This document shows, piece after piece, positions 9,681-20,342 of a stretch of 64,000 nt of DNA. This stretch comes from Sphingomonadales bacterium EhC05. GTDB taxonomy: Bacteria > Pseudomonadota > Alphaproteobacteria > Sphingomonadales > Sphingomonadaceae. The notes beneath the pieces are model-generated. The model did not search any database. It saw only the letters and a program-made list of their open reading frames with translations, and was not told the origin of the DNA. Both the position numbers and the translations under genes were made by a program. The DNA lies in NCBI GenBank assembly GCA_001650955.1, contig LXYP01000026.1, positions 1 to 64,000 on the forward strand, in the 5' to 3' direction. Position 1 is the stretch's first letter; every line of letters begins with the position of its first letter.

Positions 9681-10307
9681 ATGTCTATCATCGTCCATCA
9701 TCTTGAAAATAGCCGCTCGCAGCGGATTATCTGGCTGCTTGAGGAACTCGGCCTCCCCTATGAAATCAAGCGCTATGAACGCCATCCCAAAACCCAGCGC
9801 GCGCCAGATAGTCTCAAGGCCATCCATCCACTTGGCAAGTCGCCGATGATTGAGGATGACGGTGAGGTGATTATCGAGACAGCTGCCATCGCAGAATATC
9901 TTGTCGCCAAAGCGGGGGGCAAGCTCGGCGCACCGAAAGATGCCAAAGGCGCGCGGCAATATGTCCAATATCTCCATTTCGCTGAAGGCTCGATGATGCC
10001 GCCGCTCTATGGTCTGTTGGTGGTTGGTCGCCTGGGACTGCTCGGATTGCCGGCGCGCAAACCGGTCGGGCAGATGGTCACCGACCTGCTTGTCTGGCTC
10101 GAGACCGAACTGGCGGAGCGTGATTATTTTGCCGGCGGAGAATTGACTGCGGCCGATATCATGATGAGCTTCCCGCTGGAAGCCTGTCAAACCCGCGCGG
10201 GGCTCGATCAACGTTTCCCCAATCTCCAGGCCTGGTTGAAGCGGATTCACGACCGGCCACAATATCAGATGGCCCTCGAAAAAGGCGGGCCTTATGCCTA
10301 TGCGTGA
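9681..10307 (+). CDS. glutathione S-transferase family protein
   Basis: The 208-residue protein has an N-terminal thioredoxin-like domain. The S-R-S-Q-R-I-I-W-L-L-E-E-L segment near residue 11 supplies the candidate catalytic serine, and S-P-M-I-E-D-D-G and E-T-A-A-I-A-E-Y-L follow. A helical C-terminal domain carries A-D-I-M-M-S-F-P near residue 157. GSTs conjugate or reduce substrates with glutathione in the cytoplasm; the substrate here is not readable. It is a stand-alone gene between the recA terminator and alaS. It could instead be a GST-fold protein with a non-detoxifying role. Confidence 0.88.
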   Translation: MSIIVHHLENSRSQRIIWLLEELGLPYEIKRYERHPKTQRAPDSLKAIHPLGKSPMIEDDGEVIIETAAIAEYLVAKAGGKLGAPKDAKGARQYVQYLHFAEGSMMPPLYGLLVVGRLGLLGLPARKPVGQMVTDLLVWLETELAERDYFAGGELTAADIMMSFPLEACQTRAGLDQRFPNLQAWLKRIHDRPQYQMALEKGGPYAYA

Positions 10308-10361
10308 TTTTCGGCCACGAGCGGGATTGTAAACGATCCGTTGCTCGCCTAAGTCACTTTC

Positions 10362-13013
10362 ATGCAAACTACCAATGACATAAGACGTTCGTTTCTCGAC
10401 TATTTTGGCGAGAAGGGACATGAGATAGTGCCCTCGGCGCCGCTAATTCCCTATAATGACCCGACGTTGATGTTCATCAACGCCGGGATGGTCCCGTTCA
10501 AGAATATTTTTACCGGGACGGAAACGAGCTCCTACACCACCGCGACGTCAAGCCAGAAATGTGTCCGTGCAGGCGGCAAGCATAATGATCTCGACAATGT
10601 CGGCTATACTGCGCGCCATCACACGTTTTTCGAAATGCTCGGCAATTTCTCGTTCGGCGATTATTTCAAGGAACAGGCGATTCACAATGCCTGGGAGTTG
10701 ATCACCAAAGTGTGGGGAATTGCGCCGGATCGGTTGACCGTCACCGTCTATCATACCGACGATGAAGCCTTTGACCTATGGCGCAAAATTGCGGGTCTGC
10801 CGGAAGAGCGGATCATCCGGATTGCGACCAATGATAATTTCTGGTCGATGGGTGATACCGGCCCCTGCGGTCCTTGCAGCGAAATTTTCTACGACCATGG
10901 CGCGCATATCGCGGGTGGTCCTCCCGGCAGCCCTGACGAAGATGGTGATCGATTTGTAGAAATCTGGAATCTGGTGTTCATGCAATATGATCAGCGCGGG
11001 GAGGGCGATCGTATCGACCTGCCCAAGCCGTCGATCGATACGGGCATGGGGCTGGAACGGATTGCCGCGGTTATGCAGGGTGTGCATGACAATTATGACA
11101 CCGACTTGTTCAAGGCGCTGATTGCGCAATCCGGGACGCTGACCGAGACGGCGACCACCGGTGACAATCAGGCGAGCCACCGGGTGATCGCAGATCATCT
11201 CAGGGCTTCGTCCTTTCTGGTCGCTGACGGCGTGCTGCCTGCCAATGAAGGGCGCGGTTATGTGTTGCGCCGGATCATGCGTCGCGCGATGCGCCATGCG
11301 CATATTCTGGGCGCCAAAGATCCTTTGATGCATCGCCTCGTCGGTGCGCTGACCGGCGAGATGGGTAATGCTTTTCCCGAATTAATCCGGGCCAAACCAC
11401 TTATCGAAGAGACGCTGGAGCGCGAGGAAATCAATTTCCGTCGGACGCTCGCCAACGGTTTAAAATTGCTCGATGCCGAGATTGCCGAGATGGATAGCGG
11501 CGATATTTTGCCCGGGGCAACGGCCTTCAAGCTCTATGACACATTCGGATTTCCTTATGATCTGACCGAGGATGCCCTGCGCGCCAAGTCGCTTGGCGTG
11601 GACCGGGCAGGGTTTGACGCGGCGATGGCGGAGCAGAAAGCTGCTGCACGGGCCGCCTGGAAAGGTTCCGGAGATCAGGCTTCCGAGAGCATTTGGTTCG
11701 ATATTGTCGATCGCGAAGGCGCGACCGAATTTACCGGATATACGTCCGAAGAAGGTGAAGGCGTGATCATCGCCCTGGTGAAGGACGGCGATGAAATCGA
11801 ATCCGCGACGCGCGGCGATGAGGTCATCATCCTGACCAATCAGACACCTTTCTATGGTGAGAGCGGCGGACAGATGGGGGATAGCGGAACGGTTACGGGC
11901 GCAGATGATCTGAAAGCCGATATCTCGGATACGAGCAAGCCATTGGGCCGGTTGCACGCACATCATGCGAAGATCACAAGCGGATCGATGTCCGTAGGCG
12001 ATTCGATTCATCTGACCGTTGATGCGCTGCGGCGTACACAATTACGCGCCAATCACAGCGCTACTCACCTGCTGCATAAAGCATTGCGCCATCATCTTGG
12101 CGAGCATGTCACGCAAAAGGGAAGTCTCGTCGCAGCTGATCGCCTGCGCTTCGACTTTTCCCACCCTTCATCTTTGACCGATGATGAATTGAAGGCTGTC
12201 GAATCGGATGTGAATGCGCAGATTCGCGGCAACAGTTCCGTTGTGACCCGATTGATGAGCCCCGATGATGCCGTGGCCGCAGGCGCTTTGGCACTGTTTG
12301 GGGAGAAATATGGCGACGAAGTCCGGGTATTGTCGATGGGATCGGAAGATAATATCGACTATTCCGTCGAACTATGTGGCGGTACTCACGTCAATGCACT
12401 GGGTGATATTGGCCTGATGGTGATGATTTCCGAATCGGCCGTATCGAGTGGTGTTCGGCGAATTGAAGCGCTGACCGGTGAAGCTGCGCGGCTGTGGCTG
12501 ATGGATCGCGATAACAAGCTGAAAATGATTGCTGCGTCTCTGAAAGCCTCTCCAGACGAGGCGGCCGAGCGAGTTGCGATGCTTGTCGAGGAACGCAAGA
12601 AGCTCGACCGCGAACTGGCGGAGGCGAAGAAAGCGCTGGCCCTTGCCGGTGATGGCGGCGGGACGTCAGGCGCTGCTGAATCGGAGCAGATCGGCGATGT
12701 GAGTTTTGTTGGTCAGGTGATTAACGGGCTCAACCCCAAAGAATTGCGCGGAATAGTCGATGATTCAAAGAAGACACTGTCAAGCGGTGTGAGCGCGTTG
12801 ATCGCTGTCAATGACGGACGCGCGACTGTCGCAGTGGGTGTGACGGCTGACCTGACCGATCGCTGGAACGCCGTCGAGCTTGTTCAGGCTGGCGTTGCTG
12901 CGGTTGGTGGCAAAGGCGGGGGCGGTCGCCCCGACATGGCGCAGGGCGGTGGTCCTGATGGAGCCAAAGCCGAAGACGCAATCGCGGCGATCAGGACTGT
13001 TCTTGCGGGCTGA
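10362..13013 (+). CDS. alaS: alanine--tRNA ligase
   Basis: AlaRS charges tRNA-Ala and edits mischarged Ser and Gly. The 883-residue protein is full length. It has an N-terminal class II catalytic core ([13 protein letters not shown] near residue 67), an editing domain with the zinc-binding H565-x3-H569 and C672-x3-H676 (E-L-C-G-G-T-H) motifs, and a glycine-rich C-terminal oligomerisation domain ([15 protein letters not shown]). It starts 54 bases after the GST gene. Its 3' end overlaps the convergent antiporter gene by 23 bases. Confidence 0.97.
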   Translation: MQTTNDIRRSFLDYFGEKGHEIVPSAPLIPYNDPTLMFINAGMVPFKNIFTGTETSSYTTATSSQKCVRAGGKHNDLDNVGYTARHHTFFEMLGNFSFGDYFKEQAIHNAWELITKVWGIAPDRLTVTVYHTDDEAFDLWRKIAGLPEERIIRIATNDNFWSMGDTGPCGPCSEIFYDHGAHIAGGPPGSPDEDGDRFVEIWNLVFMQYDQRGEGDRIDLPKPSIDTGMGLERIAAVMQGVHDNYDTDLFKALIAQSGTLTETATTGDNQASHRVIADHLRASSFLVADGVLPANEGRGYVLRRIMRRAMRHAHILGAKDPLMHRLVGALTGEMGNAFPELIRAKPLIEETLEREEINFRRTLANGLKLLDAEIAEMDSGDILPGATAFKLYDTFGFPYDLTEDALRAKSLGVDRAGFDAAMAEQKAAARAAWKGSGDQASESIWFDIVDREGATEFTGYTSEEGEGVIIALVKDGDEIESATRGDEVIILTNQTPFYGESGGQMGDSGTVTGADDLKADISDTSKPLGRLHAHHAKITSGSMSVGDSIHLTVDALRRTQLRANHSATHLLHKALRHHLGEHVTQKGSLVAADRLRFDFSHPSSLTDDELKAVESDVNAQIRGNSSVVTRLMSPDDAVAAGALALFGEKYGDEVRVLSMGSEDNIDYSVELCGGTHVNALGDIGLMVMISESAVSSGVRRIEALTGEAARLWLMDRDNKLKMIAASLKASPDEAAERVAMLVEERKKLDRELAEAKKALALAGDGGGTSGAAESEQIGDVSFVGQVINGLNPKELRGIVDDSKKTLSSGVSALIAVNDGRATVAVGVTADLTDRWNAVELVQAGVAAVGGKGGGGRPDMAQGGGPDGAKAEDAIAAIRTVLAG

Positions 13014-14820
13014 GCCCGTCGGGCACCAGATCGCTGGCCGTTGCCTGCTTGTTTGACGTTGTGAGGGATTTGAGCGGCGGCTCCTCGTCGAGATCGCCGT
13101 CGGCCTGTATCTGTTGCCGGTAAACATCGCGGACTTCGTGGATGGAGGCGATCACCGGTCCCATTGCGACGCCATTTTCAACCAGAATCGCTTCAGAAAG
13201 TTGTAGCGATCCTTCCAATGCTTCCGGCACGGCATTGGTTGTGCCAGCCTGATAGAGTTCGGCCGCATGTTCGATATCTCGCGCTCTCGCAATGATCGGC
13301 AGGTCGGGAACCCATGCCCTGACTTTCTTGACGATCTGAACGGATAATACCGGTTCATCCATGGTCAGCACCAGCGCTTTGGCATGGCCCAGTCGCAACC
13401 GGTCGAGCATTTCGTTCCGTGCAACATTGCCGAAGAGAATCGGATAGCCTTCCCTGCGGGCTTTGGCGACGGCGTCGATATTGGATTCGACCGCAAGATA
13501 TTTCTGGTCGTGCGTTTGCAGCATATCAGCAACCAGTTTCCCGACGCGTCCAAAGCCGATGATGATGGTGAGTTCCGGCTCTATCGGTCGCTCATCCGGC
13601 GATGGACCGCTGTCGCTGCGCATTTCGATCCGTCGGGCCATATCATGACCAAATCGCGCCAGAAGCGGGGTGATGGTGAGGCCTATCGCGGTAACAATTT
13701 GCCAGAAGGCCGCAGTTTGTGGCTGGATCAACTGGGCCTGAGCGGCTGCCGCTAGAACAATCAGGGTTGTTTCGGAAGGACTCGCCATCAATACGCCAGC
13801 TTCAGTCGCCGTACCTATGCGTGCGCCTGCAAACCGAAGCAATCCGCCGGTGACGATGGCTTTGATAAACACCACGCCCACCACAGCCACAAGAATATCT
13901 GACCAGTTGGCAAAAATGACACGGACATCCACTTGCATCCCGACGGTGATCAGGAACACCCCGAGGGCGAGGCCCTTAAAGGGCTGGGTAATCACTTCGA
14001 CTTCCCCGTGATATTCTGTTTCCGCGATCAGCAAGCCGGCCAGTAGCGCGCCGACGATAGGAGACAGTCCGGTCGCTGCGGTGGCCAAGCTAGCGAGAAT
14101 GATGACCAGCAAGCTTACCGCAAGAAACAGTTCCGGGCTTTTTGTCCGCGCAGCCTGAGCGAAAATGCGGGGGAGCAGCAAGCGCCCGAGGACCAGCATT
14201 CCGATGATGACAGCCGCGCCCAGCAGGAGCGTGTTGATCATCTCATCCCATGTCGACCCACTGGCATATGTTGGAGCCAGGACGCCGAGCAGGAAAATAA
14301 TCGGAACAATCGCGACATCTTCAAACAAGAGCATGGCCAGTGCGGCACGACCGACGGGGCTCTTGGTGCCAGACATCGGCAACACGAGGGCAGTGGACGA
14401 CAGCGCTAGCGCCAGTCCCAAACCCAGGGCCCCCGCGGGACTTTGACCAATCAGATAGAGTACAAAGCCGATGATGAAGCTCGAAACCAGCAATTCTGCG
14501 GCGCCGACACCGAAGACCAGACGTCTCAGCGACCAAAGGCGTTTGAACGACAACTCCAAGCCGATGGAGAAGAGGAGCAGGATAATGCCAAATTCGGCAA
14601 AAGGCTCAATTGCCTCTCGATCACTGATTGTCGCAAATCGAAGCCACTCATATTGACCCTGCAACGAACCAAGGCCCGAGGGTCCGAGCAAGACGCCGAC
14701 CAGAATGAAACCGATAATTGGCGTGATACGAAAACGAGCAAAGGCCGGGATGATTATCCCAGCCGCGCCCAATATGACGATCGCGTCAACGAATACCGGA
14801 TTATCTAATGGTGATGACAT
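12991..14820 (-). CDS. KefB-type monovalent cation:proton antiporter (CPA2) with TrkA-N domain
   Basis: The 609-residue protein has roughly twelve hydrophobic segments over residues 10-390, forming a Na+/H+-exchanger-like membrane domain. A RCK/TrkA-N domain begins near residue 415 with the NAD-binding motif I-I-G-F-G-R-V-G and acidic residues after the second strand (A-V-E-S-N). Such proteins exchange K+ or Na+ for H+ across the inner membrane; KefB and KefC are gated by glutathione conjugates. The neighbouring GST gene makes that appealing, but glutathione gating is inference. Its 3' end overlaps alaS. Confidence 0.88.
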   Translation of the reverse strand: MSSPLDNPVFVDAIVILGAAGIIIPAFARFRITPIIGFILVGVLLGPSGLGSLQGQYEWLRFATISDREAIEPFAEFGIILLLFSIGLELSFKRLWSLRRLVFGVGAAELLVSSFIIGFVLYLIGQSPAGALGLGLALALSSTALVLPMSGTKSPVGRAALAMLLFEDVAIVPIIFLLGVLAPTYASGSTWDEMINTLLLGAAVIIGMLVLGRLLLPRIFAQAARTKSPELFLAVSLLVIILASLATAATGLSPIVGALLAGLLIAETEYHGEVEVITQPFKGLALGVFLITVGMQVDVRVIFANWSDILVAVVGVVFIKAIVTGGLLRFAGARIGTATEAGVLMASPSETTLIVLAAAAQAQLIQPQTAAFWQIVTAIGLTITPLLARFGHDMARRIEMRSDSGPSPDERPIEPELTIIIGFGRVGKLVADMLQTHDQKYLAVESNIDAVAKARREGYPILFGNVARNEMLDRLRLGHAKALVLTMDEPVLSVQIVKKVRAWVPDLPIIARARDIEHAAELYQAGTTNAVPEALEGSLQLSEAILVENGVAMGPVIASIHEVRDVYRQQIQADGDLDEEPPLKSLTTSNKQATASDLVPDGLSPQEQS

Positions 14821-14877
14821 ATTCCCAACCTATAAGGATACAGATGGGTTTGTCAGCAGTCGATAACGCCTAAAGGC

Positions 14878-16098
14878 CTATTTCCAGCTATTCATTTCAA
14901 TTTCCAGGTTGGACCGGACCGCTTCGAAAAATTGTTCGGTGGTCATCCAGGCCTGATCGGGTCCGATTAGGATCGCCAAATCCTTCGTCATGTCGCCATT
15001 TTCGACGGTCTGAACGCAGACCCGTTCCAGAGTTTCTGCAAAGCGGGTTACATCTGGAGTGTCATCAAATTTCCCGCGATAGATCAAGCCGCGCGTCCAG
15101 GCGAAGATCGACGCAATCGGGTTGGTCGATGTCGCTTTGCCCTGCTGATGTTGGCGATAGTGGCGAGTAACCGTACCATGCGCTGCTTCCGCTTCGACAC
15201 AGTCACCTGATGGTGTCATCAGAACCGAAGTCATCAGGCCGAGGGAGCCGAAGCCCTGTGCAACCGTGTCAGATTGGACATCGCCATCATAATTTTTACA
15301 GGCCCAGACAAATTTGCCTGACCATTTCATCGCGGAGGCAACCATGTCATCGATCAACCGGTGCTCGTAGGAAATCCCAGCCTTGTCAAAGTCGGCTTTG
15401 AATTCTTGTTCAAACACTTCTTCAAACAGATCTTTGAACCGGCCATCATATTTCTTCATGATGGTGTTCTTGGTGGACAGATAAACAGGCCACTCCCGCT
15501 GCAGGCCGTAATTCATGCTGGCACGGGCAAAGTCGCGGATTGAATCGTCAAGATTATACATCGCCATCGCGACGCCGGCTGACGGGAATTGAAATACTTC
15601 CTCATCCTGTACGCTGCCATCGTCACCTTCATAGACCAACCGCAGCTTGCCGGGACCGGGGATGAGCATGTCAGTTGCGCGATATTGGTCGCCAAAGGCA
15701 TGACGCCCGATAACAATCGGGTCGGTCCAGCCGGGCACCAGGCGGGGAACATTGTCGATCACGATGGGTTCGCGGAAAACGACGCCGCCCAAAATGTTGC
15801 GGATGGTCCCATTTGGAGATTTCCACATCCGCTTGAGGTTAAACTCTTCGACCCGCGCTTCATCTGGCGTGATGGTCGCGCATTTTACGCCAACGCCATA
15901 TTTTTTGATCGCATTGGCCGCGTCTACGGTAATTTTATCATTGGTGTCGTCGCGCACTTCGACCGACAGATCATAATAGTGCAAGTCAATGTCCAGATAA
16001 GGTTCGATCAGTTTCTCGCGAATCCATTGCCAGATGATGCGCGTCATTTCATCACCATCAATTTCGACGACTGGATTTTTGACCTTAATTTTCGACAT
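14878..16098 (-). CDS. icd: NADP-dependent isocitrate dehydrogenase
   Basis: The enzyme oxidatively decarboxylates isocitrate to 2-oxoglutarate in the TCA cycle. The 406-residue length and motifs (E-I-D-G-D-E-M-T-R near residue 11, [21 protein letters not shown]) match the eukaryote-like, homodimeric class common in alphaproteobacteria, not the E. coli class. The frame is open to 16191, but the ATG at 16098 gives the family start M-S-K-I-K-V and has AGGAAAG upstream, so I prefer it. It is divergent from psd, with about 180 bases between the two start codons. Confidence 0.95.
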   Translation of the reverse strand: MSKIKVKNPVVEIDGDEMTRIIWQWIREKLIEPYLDIDLHYYDLSVEVRDDTNDKITVDAANAIKKYGVGVKCATITPDEARVEEFNLKRMWKSPNGTIRNILGGVVFREPIVIDNVPRLVPGWTDPIVIGRHAFGDQYRATDMLIPGPGKLRLVYEGDDGSVQDEEVFQFPSAGVAMAMYNLDDSIRDFARASMNYGLQREWPVYLSTKNTIMKKYDGRFKDLFEEVFEQEFKADFDKAGISYEHRLIDDMVASAMKWSGKFVWACKNYDGDVQSDTVAQGFGSLGLMTSVLMTPSGDCVEAEAAHGTVTRHYRQHQQGKATSTNPIASIFAWTRGLIYRGKFDDTPDVTRFAETLERVCVQTVENGDMTKDLAILIGPDQAWMTTEQFFEAVRSNLEIEMNSWK

Positions 16099-16280
16099 AT
16101 TATATATTCTTTCCTGAAGCGTGGATCGAAGGGAGGAATGATGTTGGCAGTCTCTTAGCAAAGATCGCAATATGTTCAACCATATCGTCAAGAAGTCCCG
16201 AGGTTTATCTATTTTCGTAGGGGTAAGGATAAATTTAGGAGAGTGTTGTCAGAACAAGTCACCTTCACTAAGGAGCATTC

Positions 16281-17015
16281 ATGGCGATAGAGAAATATTC
16301 CAACAAAGGTTTGGGCGAGGCCAAATGGTCTTTTCCTCCGGTTCATCCTGAAGGTCGCAAATTTGCGGTGATCGCTGCTGCTATTACAGCAGTTTTTGCT
16401 TTCATGGCTTGGGAGACGCTCGCCTGGCCGATGGCTGGTGTGACGATCTGGGTACTTGCTTTTTTCCGGGATCCGAAACGGGTCACGCCGCTGGATGACA
16501 AATATATCGTGTCGCCTGCCGATGGATTGGTCCATCTCATCATGCCGGTTGTGCCGCCCGTGGAGCTGCAAGGCGAGGGCGGTCTGGGCGAAGAAGAGTT
16601 GATCCGGGTGTCTATCTTCATGAGCGTGTTTGATGTGCACATCAATCGGACGCCAATAGAAGGTACGGTAAAGCGCCTGGCCTATATTTCCGGAAAATTC
16701 CTCAATGCCGATCTCGACAAGGCAAGCGAGGAAAATGAACGCCAGCATTTCATGGTCGAACGCAATGATGGAGTGAAAGTCGGTTTCACTCAGATTGCTG
16801 GACTTGTGGCGCGGCGGATCATGTCCTTTGTCAAGGAAGGTGATTTTGTCGCAGCTGGTCAGCGCGTAGGATTGATTCGCTTTGGCAGCCGGGTGGACGT
16901 CTATCTGCCCAAGGGTACAACGCCGAACGTTGTTCTGGGTCAAAGAGCCATTGCCGGCGAAACCGTGATCGCAGAAATCGGTACGATGAAAGAGATTGAA
17001 GGTGTTGGCCAGTGA
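16281..17015 (+). CDS. psd: phosphatidylserine decarboxylase proenzyme
   Basis: Psd decarboxylates phosphatidylserine to phosphatidylethanolamine at the inner membrane. The 244-residue protein is the short form found in alphaproteobacteria. One hydrophobic region lies at residues 33-62. The self-cleavage site is G202-S203 in [11 protein letters not shown], so the alpha chain starts at S203, which becomes the pyruvoyl group. The conserved F-D-V-H-I-N-R-T-P segment is near residue 116. AAGGAG lies seven bases before the ATG. pssA follows 40 bases downstream, so the two successive steps of phosphatidylethanolamine synthesis are co-transcribed. Confidence 0.95.
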   Translation: MAIEKYSNKGLGEAKWSFPPVHPEGRKFAVIAAAITAVFAFMAWETLAWPMAGVTIWVLAFFRDPKRVTPLDDKYIVSPADGLVHLIMPVVPPVELQGEGGLGEEELIRVSIFMSVFDVHINRTPIEGTVKRLAYISGKFLNADLDKASEENERQHFMVERNDGVKVGFTQIAGLVARRIMSFVKEGDFVAAGQRVGLIRFGSRVDVYLPKGTTPNVVLGQRAIAGETVIAEIGTMKEIEGVGQ

Positions 17016-17055
17016 CCGTTCCGCGCCGCACTCATCTCTGTTTGACTGACCGCTG

Positions 17056-17850
17056 ATGTCTCACGACAAAATGAACTCGAGGCCAGAACGCGGGATATCA
17101 TTGCGCGCCTTGATTCCCAATGCCGTCACAGCTCTTGCGCTCAGCGTGGGTTTGAGCGGTGTGCGTTTCGCCTATCTCGAAAACTGGGTCTTGGCCGCTG
17201 GTGCGATTGTCCTGGCCGGGATTCTGGATGGACTTGATGGCCGGATTGCGCGGCTGTTAAATGCACAAAGCCGGTTTGGCGCGGAACTTGATTCGCTCTC
17301 CGATGTGATTGCATTTGGTGTGGCCCCGGCTCTGGTCATGTTTTTCTGGTCGACTCAACATATGGACCAATTCGGCTGGATGTTGTCGATCACCATGGCC
17401 ATCGGTTGCGCGCTTCGTCTGGCGCGGTTCAACGCACAAATTGACGATGATGATCAACCGCATAAATCGGCCGGTTTCATCACCGGAATTCCTGCTCCGG
17501 TTGGAGCGGGACTGGTCATGCTGCCGCTTTATCTCTGGGTGATTACCGATCTCGAAATTTTCCGTGACTATCGCATGGTGGCGCCGTGGATTGTCCTTAT
17601 CGCGTTTTTGATGATATCAAATACGGCCACCTATAGTTGGTCGTCGCTGCGCTTGCGCAAGAATATCCGGCTGGAGGCGATAGCGATCGTTGCTTTACTA
17701 GGCGTGGCATTGATCAACAATCCCTGGATAACGCTGACTGCGATCAGCATTGGCTATATCCTCTCGATTCCATTCAGCGTCAGAAGCTACGCTAAGGTCA
17801 AGCGGCAGCGCGCAGCGGCGCAGTCTCCAGCGAGCGATGACGATTCATAG
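17056..17850 (+). CDS. pssA: CDP-diacylglycerol--serine O-phosphatidyltransferase
   Basis: PssA makes phosphatidylserine from CDP-diacylglycerol and serine, supplying Psd next door. The CDP-alcohol phosphotransferase signature runs over residues 58-83 (D-G-L-D-G-R-I-A-R, then G75, D79, D83). Several hydrophobic segments make it an integral membrane protein of 264 residues. The last 53 bases overlap the convergent small membrane-protein gene. The basic C-terminal tail is ordinary for the family. Confidence 0.94.
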   Translation: MSHDKMNSRPERGISLRALIPNAVTALALSVGLSGVRFAYLENWVLAAGAIVLAGILDGLDGRIARLLNAQSRFGAELDSLSDVIAFGVAPALVMFFWSTQHMDQFGWMLSITMAIGCALRLARFNAQIDDDDQPHKSAGFITGIPAPVGAGLVMLPLYLWVITDLEIFRDYRMVAPWIVLIAFLMISNTATYSWSSLRLRKNIRLEAIAIVALLGVALINNPWITLTAISIGYILSIPFSVRSYAKVKRQRAAAQSPASDDDS

Positions 17851-18040
17851 GCTGTTGCGCTTTAATCGCTCGCAAATGGCAAGGCGCTGAACTGCCGGCA
17901 ATTGAATGACGGACCGGCGCGAGTTCGGTCAGCATCACGTTTCGAATTTTGTCCTTATAACCTGCAAACATGGCCGCAATCACGCCTATTGCCCCGAACA
18001 GGACCAGGGTAAAAAATATGGTGGACGCAAATGCAAGCAT
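17798..18040 (-). CDS. small single-pass membrane protein, probable SOS gene
   Basis: The 80-residue product has one strong hydrophobic segment (residues about 4-26, F-A-S-T-I-F-F-T-L-V-L-F-G-A-I-G-V-I). A positively charged, cysteine- and histidine-containing tail of about 50 residues then probably lies in the cytoplasm. AGGA sits seven bases before the ATG, which supports real translation. A GTTC-N7-GTTC box and a GTTC-N7-GAAC variant lie 16-52 bases upstream, over the likely promoter. I recognise no family. Small membrane proteins under LexA control in Caulobacter (SidA, DidA) block cell division; a similar role here is inference from size, topology and operator only. The 3' part overlaps pssA by 53 bases. 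Confidence 0.6.
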   Translation of the reverse strand: MLAFASTIFFTLVLFGAIGVIAAMFAGYKDKIRNVMLTELAPVRHSIAGSSAPCHLRAIKAQQPMNRHRSLETAPLRAAA

Positions 18041-18055
18041 GACTCAATCCTATAT

Positions 18056-18092
18056 GTTCGATCTATGAACCTATAATGTTCTAATTATGTTC
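18056..18092 (-). promoter_or_regulatory. LexA-type operator of the small membrane-protein gene
   Basis: On the plus strand, GTTC 18078-18081 and GTTC 18089-18092 are separated by exactly seven bases, as in the recA box. A second pair, GTTC 18056-18059 and GAAC 18067-18070, also has a seven-base spacing but inverted half-sites. The cluster lies directly before the minus-strand ATG at 18040 and about 230 bases before rpsB. Confidence 0.65.
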
Positions 18093-18322
18093 TTCTTGTC
18101 AACGGTTATTTTGATATTGTCGCAGGGTTGCGTCCGAAACCAGGTTTAAAGGTCGCGCGCGATCAACGGATTTGTAGCTTTTTGGGTTGCTTTGTGGACC
18201 TAATCGCTCTAACGACCCGGCCATTCCACATGGAAAGCGCCCATACCGGTGCCGACATCGGCCTTCGAGGTCGATTGAGGTTCTTAGCTTTCCAGAGGCA
18301 TAACCGGATAAGGAGAACTATT

Positions 18323-19192
18323 ATGGCGGCCCCTGTCGTCACCCTACAGCAATTGATCGAAGCCGGAGCTCATTTCGGCCACCAGACTCACCGCTGGAAC
18401 CCAAAGATGAAACCATATATCTTTGGCGCCCGCAATGGTGTGCATATTCTTGACCTTTCGCAGAGCGTGCCATTATTCGCTCGAGCGCTTGATTTTATCG
18501 CAAATGCGGTTTCATCAGGTGGCAAGGTCCTTTTCGTTGGCACCAAGCGTCAGGCACAAGAGCCGATTGCGGAAGCTGCGCGCGCAAGCGGACAGCATTT
18601 TGTCAACCACCGTTGGCTCGGCGGCATGCTCACCAACTGGAAAACCATTTCCAACTCGATTCGCCGGATGAAGACTTTGGAAGAGCAGCTCGGTGGCGAC
18701 ACCGCAGGCTTCACCAAAAAAGAAGTTCTTCAAATGACCCGCGAGCATATGAAGCTGGAACTGTCTTTGGGCGGTATCCGCGACATGGGCGGTATTCCCG
18801 ATGTCATGTTCGTGATCGATGCCAACAAGGAAGAGCTGGCGATTAAAGAAGCCAATGTACTGGGTATTCCCGTCGTTGCCATTCTTGATTCCAACGTTGA
18901 CCCCAGCAACATCGCATTCCCGGTTCCAGGCAATGATGACGCCGCGCGCGCCATTCGCCTCTACTGTGAATCTGTGGCTTCTGCTGCAACCAAAGGCGGC
19001 CAGGAGGCTGCGGTTGCTTCGGGCGTTGATCTTGGTGCAGCGGTTGCACCTCCGGTCGAGCAGATTGATTCGAGCGAAGCCAATGCAAGTGCGATGGCAA
19101 CCGGTGAAGCAGCGGCTGTAGCCGAACTGTCCGCTGAAGCTGCTCCAGCACCGGAAGCACCTGCTGCTGAGCCTGCCGAAAAGAAGGCCTAG
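18323..19192 (+). CDS. rpsB: 30S ribosomal protein S2
   Basis: S2 is a structural protein of the small subunit. From the ATG at 18323, preceded by AAGGAG, the product is 289 residues with the family start ([17 protein letters not shown]), the L-G-G-M-L-T-N-W motif and D-S-N-V-D-P. The open frame continues upstream to 18128, but that part is unrelated to S2. The C-terminus carries an alanine/proline/glutamate-rich extension of about 50 residues beyond the conserved core, as is common in sphingomonads. It heads the rpsB-tsf-pyrH-frr operon. Confidence 0.96.
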   Translation: MAAPVVTLQQLIEAGAHFGHQTHRWNPKMKPYIFGARNGVHILDLSQSVPLFARALDFIANAVSSGGKVLFVGTKRQAQEPIAEAARASGQHFVNHRWLGGMLTNWKTISNSIRRMKTLEEQLGGDTAGFTKKEVLQMTREHMKLELSLGGIRDMGGIPDVMFVIDANKEELAIKEANVLGIPVVAILDSNVDPSNIAFPVPGNDDAARAIRLYCESVASAATKGGQEAAVASGVDLGAAVAPPVEQIDSSEANASAMATGEAAAVAELSAEAAPAPEAPAAEPAEKKA

Positions 19193-19207
19193 GCTTGATG
19201 CGTCTTC

Positions 19208-19228
19208 ATGCGGTCATATTGACCGCAT
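19208..19228 (+). repeat. perfect hairpin in the rpsB-tsf gap
   Basis: ATGCGGTCA pairs over nine bases with TGACCGCAT around a TAT loop, 15 bases after rpsB. No T-run follows, so full termination is unlikely; partial attenuation or processing is possible. A second imperfect stem (GGCAG 19253-19257 with CTGCC 19263-19267) lies closer to tsf. Confidence 0.5.
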
Positions 19229-19310
19229 AGACTTAGAGAAATAATGTGGGGCGGCAGTGTTGCTGCCCCATCATTGCAAATTCCCCACCCAAGAAATTGA
19301 GGAAGATATA

Positions 19311-20228
19311 ATGGCAATTACCGCAGCTGCAGTGAAAGAACTGCGTGAGCGCACCGGCGCTGGCATGATGGATTGTAAAAAGGCGTTGAGTGAAACCAAT
19401 GGCGATGTCGAGGCAGCGGTTGATCTGCTGCGCACCAAAGGCCTGGCTGCTGCACAGAAGAAATCGAGCCGCACGGCCGCAGAAGGTCTTGTCGGCGTGA
19501 CCGTCGCAGGCTCCAAGGGCGTCGCGGTCGAAGTGAATAGCGAAACCGATTTCGTCGCTAAAAACGAACAATTTCAAGATTTTGTTCGCAATGTCACCGA
19601 CGCAGCGCTTGAGCTTGGCAACGACGATATCGAAGCTCTTCTGCGCGCAGCATATCCCGGTGGCGGTACCGTTCAGGAAACGCTGACCAACAATGTCGCA
19701 ACGATCGGTGAAAATCAGGCTCTGCGCCGGATGAAAACCGTAGCGGTAAGCAGCGGCTTGGTTGTTCCTTACATCCACAACGCAGTGGCTCCGGGCATGG
19801 GCAAGATCGGTGTTCTGGTTGCGCTCGAAAGCACGTTGGGTGCAGATGTTCTCGAGCCTCTCGGCAAGCAGATTGCGATGCACATTGCTGCGGCCTTCCC
19901 ACTGGCACTGGATGCCAGCGGCCTGGACGCCGACACGATGGAGCGCGAGCGTTCTATCGCGAAAGAAAAAGCTGCTGAATCCGGCAAGCCAGACAATATT
20001 GTCGAAAAAATGGTTGATGGCGCGATGGCAAAATTTGCCAAGGAAAATGCCTTGCTCAGCCAGATTTTTGTGATGGATAATAAGACGCCAATCGCGCAGG
20101 TTGTTGAACAGGCTGGAAAAGATGCTGGTGCAGAGATCAAACTGACCGAATATGTCCGCTTCCAGCTGGGCGAAGGCATTGATAAAAAAGAAGAAGATTT
20201 TGCTGCAGAAGTTGCGGCGTTGACATAA
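19311..20228 (+). CDS. tsf: translation elongation factor Ts
   Basis: EF-Ts is the guanine-nucleotide exchange factor of EF-Tu. The 305-residue protein has the N-terminal UBA-like domain ([19 protein letters not shown]), the [12 protein letters not shown] motif and the tandem core domains. An upstream frame extension to 19257 exists, but the ATG at 19311, preceded by GAGGAAG, gives the family start. It follows rpsB, as in most bacteria. Confidence 0.97.
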   Translation: MAITAAAVKELRERTGAGMMDCKKALSETNGDVEAAVDLLRTKGLAAAQKKSSRTAAEGLVGVTVAGSKGVAVEVNSETDFVAKNEQFQDFVRNVTDAALELGNDDIEALLRAAYPGGGTVQETLTNNVATIGENQALRRMKTVAVSSGLVVPYIHNAVAPGMGKIGVLVALESTLGADVLEPLGKQIAMHIAAAFPLALDASGLDADTMERERSIAKEKAAESGKPDNIVEKMVDGAMAKFAKENALLSQIFVMDNKTPIAQVVEQAGKDAGAEIKLTEYVRFQLGEGIDKKEEDFAAEVAALT

Positions 20229-20265
20229 TCTGCTTTGAATAATTCGAGCGGTAACGCTTGGCAGG

Positions 20266-20295
20266 GTGGCGCAGACTATCTATGGTCTGCGCCAC
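20266..20295 (+). repeat. 11-base-pair hairpin in the tsf-pyrH gap
   Basis: GTGGCGCAGAC (20266-20276) pairs perfectly with GTCTGCGCCAC (20285-20295), loop of eight. No T-run follows, so it could reduce read-through or stabilise the tsf 3' end. It lies 48 bases before pyrH. Confidence 0.55.
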
Positions 20296-20342
20296 ACGTA
20301 TATTTGGGGCTGGAAAATTGATTCCAGCGGGATGGAATTTGC

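Noticed and set aside
12991-13013. 23-base overlap of the alaS and antiporter 3' ends as a regulatory antisense pair
   Set aside because: Short convergent overlaps occur several times in this compact genome (also 37053-37056 and 63719-63728); nothing further points to regulation.
18128-18322. In-frame upstream extension of rpsB by 65 codons
   Set aside because: The conserved S2 start is at 18323 with AAGGAG before it; the extension has no similarity to S2 and crosses the leader region.
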